From Cephalotus follicularis (lineage: Eukaryota > Streptophyta > Magnoliopsida > Oxalidales > Cephalotaceae), in contig BDDD01000555.1 of the NCBI GenBank assembly GCA_001972305.1, positions 216,202 through 280,201 on the forward strand: 64,000 nucleotides of DNA. The letters run 5' to 3'. Shown here in pieces: positions 57,198-64,000 of the stretch. A program made the position numbers and the translations under genes. Each line of letters starts with the position of its first letter. The first letter of the stretch is position 1. The notes under the pieces were generated by a model. The model had not been told where the DNA came from. It searched no databases and saw only the letters and a program-made list of their open reading frames with translations.

Positions 57198-57598
57198 TTA
57201 CGACCCGATCCTTAACCACATGAGAAATTGTCCGCTTTTATCCCACGCAGAACATACAGCGCCCATACATTTGCGTTTCCACGTGGTCCATCACGGTTTT
57301 GTCCTACTTGATGGATTGGTCAGACTTCCCAAGAGGTCACCCATCCTGTACCCTGAGCACAACACGCTTAACCTTGGAGTTTCAACTAACTCCTCAGCCA
57401 ATCCATCAAAAGACACCTCATGTAATTAGGTTCAAGGATCATTTATTATATAGCACAGCCATACTTTTCCCCTTTTTGATGGATCCGGTTCATTCCTGTC
57501 ACAAAGGGCGGCTCTATCTCATGGATAGCCCTTTCCCCTTGGCGGCTTCATCTCATGGATAGCCCTTTCCTCTTTTCCCACTCTTAGTGGGTGTCATA
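57198..57598 (-). repeat. Cassandra LTR (5', right copy)
   Basis: Repeats the left copy from CGACCCGATCC on. Lies next to the primer-binding site, so it is the 5' LTR on the minus strand. Differences from the left copy are frequent (roughly 5-8% by eye), hence an old insertion. Confidence 0.8.
57322..57383 (-). other. 5S rRNA-like segment, right Cassandra LTR
   Basis: Same 5S-like block as in the left repeat (GACTTCCCAAGAGGTCACCC ... ACACGCTTAACC...GAGTTT). Confidence 0.82.
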
Positions 57599-57599
57599 G

Positions 57600-57846
57600 C
57601 GTCGACTTGAATTTTGTGTTATTGAGCATACTTGAGTGTGAAGCGTTGACGGTATTGAGCAAGGCGTCAACGATTTGAAATGTTGATTTCAGGCAGAAGC
57701 GTTACACGTCGACGCTAGTCATGAAAAGCGTCGACTTGTATAATGAGAAGACTAAGTGTCGACGCTAACATGAAAGGCATCGAAGCTTTGTATGTGAAAT
57801 CAGACTTGAAATGCATACTTGAACGAAGCGTTGACGCTAAGGCAGA
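57600..57846. repeat. GTCGAC array 2, H LTR
   Basis: Cores or variants at 57602, 57646, 57667, 57709, 57731, 57759, 57780 and one near 57836. Spacings 21, 42, 22, 28 and 21 recur. Confidence 0.7.
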
Positions 57847-58198
57847 GCTTGTATGAGCGAAAGCAGACCACGCTACACTAGGACGCCAGACTAGCAAACT
57901 TGAGATGCAATTTTGCCAAGGAGACCATGAAGAACATCCGAGCAGACCAATAACATAGGTAGCAGACCAGACTTTGTAGAGAAATGTTTCCAAGTAGACT
58001 TGTCGACTACCTCTTTGCAGAGCATGATGAATTAGTCAGACCGGACATATAGATTGCAGGCAGACTAAATAGAGTAAAACATACTTGAGGTGAACACTAG
58101 CGGTGCTAGTCGAATCAGAGCATGGGATCTTGTAGTGATCAGACCATTGAGAGTAGAGAATGACATAGTGTTGAGCAGAGAAGCTTATCAGTGTAAAG

Positions 58199-58275
58199 CG
58201 TCAATGCTTTTAATGAACCGTCGACGCTTTAGAGATAGGCGTCGACGCTTAGTATCAATAAGTCGACGCTTTGGA
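58199..58275. repeat. GTCGACGCTTT array 1, H LTR
   Basis: Cores at 58201, 58221, 58242 and 58263, spaced 20, 21, 21 bp; about 210-275 bp from the LTR start. Three of four read GTCGACGCTT perfectly. Confidence 0.85.
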
Positions 58276-58475
58276 CCAATTTACTGTAAATTCTGCAAAA
58301 ACTTATCAATTTCAGTTTATTCTCTTCAATTTGCACCAATTTGATAAGTATTTATGCATTTTGATGATTTTACCCTTGTACCTGAAAATCAATAAAACAC
58401 AACCGCAGTAGTCTAATCTAATCATAAAAATATAACAAATAGATCCTTAAAAATAACACATTTTTATGCTAAACA

Positions 58476-58500
58476 AATACCCTCATATTTAAACGTTGCT
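58476..58500 (-). other. polypurine tract block of H
   Basis: On the minus strand TTTAAATATGAGGGTATT precedes the LTR start. With the upstream GAGGACAAGCAACG it forms the block typical of Athila/Tat elements. Confidence 0.75.
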
Positions 58501-59651
58501 TGTCCTCAGGCAATGGAAACTATCAAAACTAAAATAAGAAGACAAAAAAAAGACAAAAACCATAACTCACTTTCGTAGGAATCACGATTGCATTTATCAT
58601 ACGCAACAAGCCTTTAAACCCCTAGGTGTCCCTAGTGGACGAGTTGTGTATCGTGAGTGTTTTCAAAGAATAAACACACAAAATTCAGTTCATTATAACT
58701 TTGCTAGTAGGCAAAATGTATCTCCACTTAAAGATCCATAGGCAACCCCCATACTTGAATTTTATTATCTTGCTCGAAGTTCTAGAATCATAACACATGT
58801 CAATTAAGGAGTATTTACTGAATTTTATTTTATTCCACACTATTTACCAATCAAGAAATGCATTCCCAGTAACATAAAATCTTACTTTGAAGTCAGACAA
58901 AGAACTTTAGCACTCACATTATTTTCTCTTCTTTTTTTTATCATTGACTCATTCCTCCACTATGTTGGTTTGAATGATATGGATGGAGCAAACACCAGAT
59001 ACCCAAATTACTAAGTAGCTTTAGATTTTTCAATTTGCACATGAGATCAATGAAAATTTTACCCATTTAAATTCGTGTAATGTCTTAGTTTCTTAATCTT
59101 TCTATAAGACCCATGTAGCGAGTTTTGGACCAGTTACTCTCAAGCCAGTTGGCTTTAAGGAACTAGGTGTAAAACACCCATAAGGCTTACTTACTCGAAT
59201 CAAATAGGCTACAGACCCAGACTGAATTTAAAGAGGTAAAATGGGCATTTATTTATTTTTTATTTTTTGCAAGAACATCAATTATTTGTCCTTCTCCTCA
59301 ATAAGATCTATGAAACTTTGAAGACACACAAGATCGGTCTCTTTATTCATTTTTTTTTATTTATTTTTGCACAAAATCCTACATTGAGATGTATTCCTTT
59401 TCTTTCCATTGAAAACAAAATTTTTATTATTTCTCCTATGGGGTTTCTATTATTTCTAGGTACATCAACATTTATTCCTACTTTCAAAATTAAGATGAAC
59501 TTCGGTACTAAACCCACCTCCCCATACTTAAACTTTGCATTATCCACAATGCACTAAAAATCAACTATAGAAATAACAATGAATGATCAAGAAATATATG
59601 TAAAACAATGCAACAAATAAAAACAATAGGGGTAGGATTTACCGAATATGA
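58501..59651 (-). other. noncoding 3' region of H
   Basis: 1.15 kb AT-rich region between integrase and polypurine tract. Athila elements often carry an env-like frame or long noncoding sequence here. I see no convincing envelope-like protein. Confidence 0.6.
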
Positions 59652-60370
59652 TCATGGAGGCTTTAGATAAAGAGGCTTATGAAGATCCATGCCCTTTTCC
59701 ACTGGTGCAGCTGGAAACTCTGAAAACTTCTTCAACCGTTGCCTGTTCACCTTAAATGCATCTTCAGTACCTGGCTTAACAATCTCAAACACACCATGTG
59801 AGAAAACAGTTTTAACAATATACGGACCATCCCAACGGGATCTCAGTTTTCTAGGAAACATGTGTAACCGTGAATTGTACAAAAGAAGCTTGTCACCAAC
59901 TTCAAACGTTTTCTGTAAAATACGCGCATCATGAAAGGCTTTGGTCTTTTCTTTGGATATCTTAGCGTTGTCATATGCATCATTTCGGATCTTTTCCAAC
60001 TCAGAGAGTTGGAGAGCAGGATGATTACCTGCATTGGAATGATAAAAATTAAATTGCTTAACAGCCCAAAATGCCCGATGTTCCAATTCCATCGAAAGAT
60101 GACACGCTTTTTCGTACACAAGCAGGTAAGGAGATTGACCAAGGTCAGTCTTGAAGGCTATTTGATAAGCGCACAGAGCATCCATAAGTCTAATGGACGA
60201 ATCCTTTCTGCTGGGGTTGACTATTTTTTCAAAGATTTGCTTAATTTGGCAATTGGATACCTCAACTTGCCCGCTAGTTTGAGGATGGTAAGGTGTGGCA
60301 AGTTTGTGGGTGATCCCATATCTTTTCATAAGAGCCTCAAAAGAACGATTGCAAAAATGGGTACCCCTAT
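59652..60370 (-). pseudogene. Athila integrase, core end and C-terminus (H)
   Basis: Open stretch with LATPYHPQTSGQVEVSNCQIKQIFEK (core helix), DALCAYQIAFKTDLGQSPYLLVYEKACHLSMELEHRAFWAVKQFNF, EIRNDAYDNAKISKEKTKAFHD, and the GPY/F-type end KLRSRWDGPYIVKTVF. Typical of Athila/Tat, without a chromodomain. The first residues of the core lie beyond the solo LTR. Fossil. Confidence 0.85.
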
Positions 60371-61793
60371 TGTAACACCCCCGGACGGCGGGAGTTGTCA
60401 CAGGGTCATATCATACAGAACCTATCATAACATATCTGATCATATACATAACATATCTAATCAAATCATTTCTTTATTAGCCAAAAACAGCAAAAAACAT
60501 GACAGTCTTATCATAACTGAAACTTAACAGTTTAACATATTAAGTATTTGCGGAAAAACTCAAAACATAATCCAGTTCCAAATTTAAATCATAAAAACAT
60601 AATTATCATTGTTTACGACCACTAGACATAACATAGGGATCACACTCCTAGGGATCCAAAACACATATGGTGGTCATCACTCGTTCACACTTTCCCCCGC
60701 TGCTCTTGTAAACCTGCCGCATGGAAAACAAAAATGCGGCTGAGAAAACCTCAGTACGGATAAGGGAAATAAAACAGAAAATGATAAATTTAGAAGCAGT
60801 AACATTTCAATAAACTTCGTAACAGAAATCTAAAACAGTTAAAATAGTTGAATCATATTCAAATAACAATTGCATATCTTTCGAAACAATTACGAAACAT
60901 TTCAAAACACTATTTTCGATTCACAAATCATAGGTCGTACTGAGCCACATACATATCACATAACATAAATTTGGCAAGGGAGGCGCTAATTCCACATGCC
61001 CACTAGAATTGAAGTGTACGGCACTACACAAATCAATTCTCACATATCATATATCAGATCAACCATCTGATCACATATTTGATCATTCACTAGATCACAT
61101 ATCATAAACTATAATCGATTCATACGCCTCTATCATACATAGAGGATCCATAAATCCACCTCATGGGATTTATTCATACACTCAGAGATGCCGTAGACTA
61201 ATCACACCGCTACGGAAGTGTCACGTCCCCGTGCCAGGCCAACGACGTGCCTATGGTACGCCCTATAGGTGGGTACAATACTCAGTATTCATTTCAAAAA
61301 TATTGATTTATCGAAATCAATTTAAAATCACATAAAATATGCTTTCACAAAACATATCGGAAAACCGCTCACAACGGTATCATAACATACATTTCATAAC
61401 ATATCGTATCATTTCATATCATATGTATAAAGTCGGAATCATGTAAAATGTCAAAACCAACTTCATGTCAAAACCATAAAACATTATCAATTTCATAAAC
61501 GAAGAAGCATAGCATAAAGCAAAACTGATTTTATTTGATAAAATCATAAGAGTGTATCAAGGAACGAAGTATCCATACCTTATGCGCTCACAAAGTACTT
61601 ACGGATAAACGATTCAAACGAATTCCACTTGAAGCACAATAATCTACAAAGGCATCCAAAAATCATACGTATAAGAGTCTAAGACACATCAGAAGCATTA
61701 AACAGACTCTTAATAGTGTTTGGAAAAGACTCGGATCGATTCGGAGAACAAACTAATTAAAACAGTTGAAAACAGTACAATTCTGGGCAAAAC

Positions 61794-62002
61794 AGTCGAC
61801 TATAACAGAGCTCCAGCCGAGTGGGGAAGCTTGGCAGTCGACTATTCATAAGGTCCAGTCGACTACTCAAACCAGAATGCAGACAGGCGACTGGTTCATA
61901 CATCCAGTCGACTACTCAACCTAAGACAGTCGACTGTGTTCATATGGCAGTCGGCTGTTCATCCAATCCAGCCAACTGTCCACAGGAACAGACGACTGTT
62001 CT
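61794..62002. repeat. CAGTCGACTG array, solo LTR of F family
   Basis: Cores or variants at 61796, 61838, 61859, 61887, 61908, 61930, 61951, 61972 and 61992. The last five are spaced 22, 21, 21, 20 bp. The arms are CAG/CTG although the same-family LTR in F has GCG/CGC or GTG/CGG arms. Confidence 0.85.
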
Positions 62003-62784
62003 GGACGACAGAACAGTAGGAACTTTGACGATTTGATACACAAACGTGTTCAAATGAATACAACATTAATCCATATACACATGGACATAATTATATGACA
62101 TAATATGACATTTTGGTGACATAGAAACACATAATCGACATAGAAACAGTTGGACAGTGACTTAACTTTCAAAAGGAAGCAAGAAGACATGTACTCTTAT
62201 ATATGCAGGTTCTGTCCTTTATCAATTTGCAGACTTTAAAACTAGATTATGACATGTCTAAGGTGTATTACACATGTTAACAGACTTAACAACACAATGG
62301 CAGAACATATTAACATAGGAATTGAACCCAAGTGACATTAAAAGCATAAAAACTGAATTTATGACATTGGGACAAAACCATCACTGGAGGAAACAAATTT
62401 AACTAACCTGCAGTGAGTATCAAGGACACGAAAACACAGCAATAACACCACAATCTTACTGTTTAATTAGCTGTACACAGGGGACCAAAGAGAACAAAAC
62501 CAAGAGAAAAGCATAAAACTTTAAAATCAATTTAGAACTCCAAACAAAGGACAACAGAATTCGAGATTACCTTGACAATCTGATGCAATGAATTCACAGC
62601 AATCTAACACAGACTCACAGGCAGAATTCGGCAGTGGCAATTTCAGAAAAAGAAGAAAGCAATTATAGAATGACAATGGCACTCACAAAACGAAAAAGGG
62701 AGACCAAATCTGCTACAAAAGGGAAAAGAGGAGGATTTCTAGGGGATTAGAATGGAAAGGAAGATTGTTGCCGTGTAGAAATAA

Positions 62785-62890
62785 TGAGGGAGAGAGAGAC
62801 TTCGGGAGAGGGAGAAGAAAGAAAAGGAAAGAAGAGAAGAAAAGGAAAGAAAGGAGAACAGGAAAGAAATAAAAAGGAAATAAAGGAATG
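62785..62890. repeat. GA-rich low-complexity tract
   Basis: AGAGAGAGAG and GAAAGGAAAG runs over about 100 bp. On the minus strand it is the CT-rich tract that R1's LTR also has in a similar place near its start. Confidence 0.8.
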
Positions 62891-63155
62891 TAAAAGAAAT
62901 AAAATTAAGAATAATAGAAATTAAGAATTTTAAAATAAAAGAAAGTAATGTTTTAATAAAATAAATTGTTGATAAAATAGCAATAAACCCAAACCCAACA
63001 TAGCATAACATATCCAGAATTGGACCGGTATCAATCAGCCCAAATCACATAAGCCCAAAACATAGGGCAACCGGACTTTAAAATTTAACAAAATTAAAAG
63101 GCCGAAAACACACATAAAATCCGTAAAATACATTTACGAATAGCAGGGTATTACA

Positions 63156-63235
63156 CCTATCACTGATGATGGCTCGTGGGGTACCAACCAAGGAAAAGAT
63201 ATGTTCCTTGAGGAACTTGACAACCACATTGAAAA
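63156..63235 (-). pseudogene. Athila integrase core piece of H
   Basis: Minus-strand translation VVKFLKEHIFSLVGTPRAIISD, the integrase block just before the second catalytic Asp, right of the solo LTR. The match stops near 63,235. Confidence 0.75.
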
Positions 63236-63981
63236 TAATAAATAGCTCTTGCAATATACAAGAGGCGGAGGGGGAGAATTGAATATTAAAGCAAATGCAA
63301 ACAAATAAAAAAACTTTAAAGTAAAGAGTATAGGGAAAGAAGAATTCTATGTTTTAGAGTGGTTCGGCTAACTCTTGCCTACGTCCACTTTTCCCAAGGG
63401 AGCTCCTTGAGTTTCCACTAGCTCGAATTGATTAAGGACGCAATTCGTTACACCTCACAATTGTGTGATTGACCTAAATCACTAGACCTTGACCTCAAGA
63501 CCTTAAAGGATTCACTCTCCTATTTTACAAGTGTTTAAAAAGTGTTTACAATACAACCACTCAGTAGGTTTGATTTGGCTTACAATGAAGAACACAAGAA
63601 AGAATACAAAAGGTAAAGCTTTGAAGCTTTTGGAGACACTAAGAGCACTTAGAACTTTGTAGTATGTAACTTGCTTGAATGTTTGAATTCTTTGTTTCTT
63701 GATGTTTTCTGAAGGCTTGGATCTTCCTTTATACAGCCAATAATTCCTTGTATCCGTTGCTTAAATCATGGAGGTTAAGATTTGAAATTCTGATGATTTG
63801 CTGTAAACTCTGTTATGTAGCCATTGAAACAAAGCCGTCGATGTCTTTGATAAGCATCAATGTCTTCATCAGTTAACTAGCCATTGCGAGCTCCAGGGCG
63901 CAATTTTGGTAGAAAGACGTTGATATCTATAATGGACGTCGATGTCTTTTCTGGAGTTTGTAGCCCGCCTTTGAAGATATG
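63236..63981. other. unclassified LTR-like sequence
   Basis: About 745 bp with a purine-rich block (GGCGGAGGGGGAGAATTG near 63,265), a phrase GTGGTTCGGCTAACTCTTGCCTACGTCCACTT-like that I associate with plant LTR ends, and two GTCGAT pairs. No protein-coding match. Probably part of another retroelement, family unknown. Confidence 0.45.
63836..63948. repeat. GTCGATGTCTT motif pairs
   Basis: Cores or variants at 63838, 63857, 63920 and 63939: two pairs with 19-bp spacing, arms (G/C)ACGTCGATGTCTTT. Confidence 0.7.
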
Positions 63982-64000
63982 TGTAATAACCGCAATTTTC
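63982..64000 (+). repeat. first bases of an LTR of the J family
   Basis: TGTAATAACCGCAATTTTC, nearly identical to the minus-strand start of LTR J (ends at 4404). It runs off the window. Confidence 0.6.

Larger units (their letters stand above)
56755..57598 (-). mobile_element. Cassandra TRIM in the Athila LTR
   Basis: Two direct repeats (56755-57126 and 57198-57598) flank a 70-bp core. The core ends in a primer-binding site read on the minus strand (GTCTCTGATACCA on plus, about 57,181-57,193). No coding capacity. Each repeat contains a block matching the antisense of plant 5S rRNA (GACTTCCCAAGAGGTCACCCATCC, with GCTTAAC downstream), the hallmark of Cassandra terminal-repeat retrotransposons in miniature. 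No clear target duplication was found. The right repeat has an extra ~32-bp internal duplication (GGCGGCTTCATCTCATGG). Confidence 0.85.
55683..58475 (-). repeat. 3' LTR of H with Cassandra insertion
   Basis: TGTTCACAATTT at the left, ATGCTAAACA at the right; on the minus strand it begins TGTTTAGCATAAAAATG. Related to the solo LTR 16122-17504. Without Cassandra it is about 1.95 kb. Confidence 0.82.
60371..63155 (-). repeat. solo LTR in H's integrase (F family)
   Basis: TGTAACACCCCCGG at the left, GGGTATTACA at the right, flanked by the exact 5-bp duplication CCTAT (60366-60370 and 63156-63160). H's integrase continues on both sides. Same LTR family and orientation as F's LTR (28343-30978), sharing blocks such as CTGCCGCATGG and CCTCAGTACGGATAAGG. 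No internal region, so it probably arose by recombination between LTRs. Confidence 0.9.
55683..63235 (-). mobile_element. Ty3/gypsy Athila-like element H, minus strand
   Basis: From the right: integrase core piece (63156-63235), solo LTR insertion (60371-63155), rest of integrase (59652-60370), noncoding region, polypurine tract with the Athila/Tat-type block GAGGACAAGC...TATGAGGGTATT, and 3' LTR 55683-58475. Athila assignment rests on integrase residues (LVYEKACHLSMELEHRAFWAVKQ..F) and on the 3' block. Upstream pol, gag and 5' LTR are absent. Broken. Confidence 0.82.

Noticed and set aside
56881-57383. 5S rRNA genes
   Set aside because: Only the 3' half resembles 5S rRNA, with changes, and both copies are inside paired repeats of a Cassandra TRIM.
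58501-59651. envelope-like gene of Athila element H
   Set aside because: Only short AT-rich frames, with no transmembrane pattern or length typical of Athila env-like proteins.
60595-61300. tRNA or structured ncRNA genes in the F-family LTRs
   Set aside because: No cloverleaf or A/B box arrangement was convincing by eye.

Overview
This window looks like intergenic heterochromatin from a large, transposon-rich flowering-plant genome, probably a eudicot (the clade is inference). The evidence is nested LTR retrotransposons of typical plant lineages (Tekay/Del-like chromoviruses, Athila-like Ty3/gypsy, Ty1/copia and a Cassandra TRIM), primer-binding sites matching initiator tRNA-Met, and CpG decay of the methylation type. 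I found no host protein gene, tRNA gene or functional rRNA gene. Every coding stretch I could interpret belongs to a retroelement fossil. Element letters (A-J, R1) are mine.

Layout. 1-2778: minus-strand gypsy remnant R1 (LTR plus integrase/chromodomain end). 2869-4404: a separate minus-strand LTR (J). 4405-55337: one old Ty1/copia element (G, plus strand) split by later insertions. Its 5' LTR (4405-5056 and 25257-26252) is interrupted by minus-strand Tekay-like element A (5057-25256). A's LTR is interrupted by Tekay-like element B (7158-18628, plus, 5-bp target duplication AGAGA), and B's 3' LTR holds an Athila-type solo LTR (16122-17504, TSD CGTAT). A's pol also carries LTR-bounded element C (19710-22981, TSD CTCTT). 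G's leader is interrupted by minus-strand Tekay-like element E (26377-47575, TSD GTCAC). E contains copia element D (35054-42821) and a foreign gypsy segment F arranged pol-LTR-gag (27899-32968). D contains a Tekay LTR fragment I (36565-38582). G's coding region follows at 48826-52760 and its 3' LTR at 52819-55337. 55683-63235: minus-strand Athila element H, with a Cassandra TRIM (5S rRNA-like LTRs) in its 3' LTR and a 2.8-kb solo LTR (TSD CCTAT) in its integrase. 63236-64000: unclassified LTR-like sequence, with the first bases of an LTR at 63982. Nesting reaches four levels twice (G>A>B>solo LTR and G>E>D>I).

Relative ages, from LTR pairs compared by eye over parts of their length: D about 2% divergent, B about 4-6%, E about 9%. 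This agrees with the nesting order. Under the often used plant LTR rate of 1.3e-8 per site per year these would be roughly 0.7, 2 and 3.5 million years, with wide error.

The most unusual signal cuts across families. Almost every LTR here carries one or two arrays of a short palindrome centred on TCGA (GCGTCGACGC, GACGTCGACGTC, CAGTCGACTG, GAGTCGACTC). Cores are mostly spaced 19-22 bp, often 29-32 bp, and in the two copia elements as dimers every 51-54 bp: near 2, 3 and 5 turns of the DNA helix. The sequence between cores is variable. The palindrome arms change together on both sides, even between members of one LTR family, while core and spacing persist. Two clusters recur at about 150-330 and 1050-1400 bp from the LTR start in several LTRs. 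I know no description of this and treat it as the main candidate for an undescribed regulatory system.
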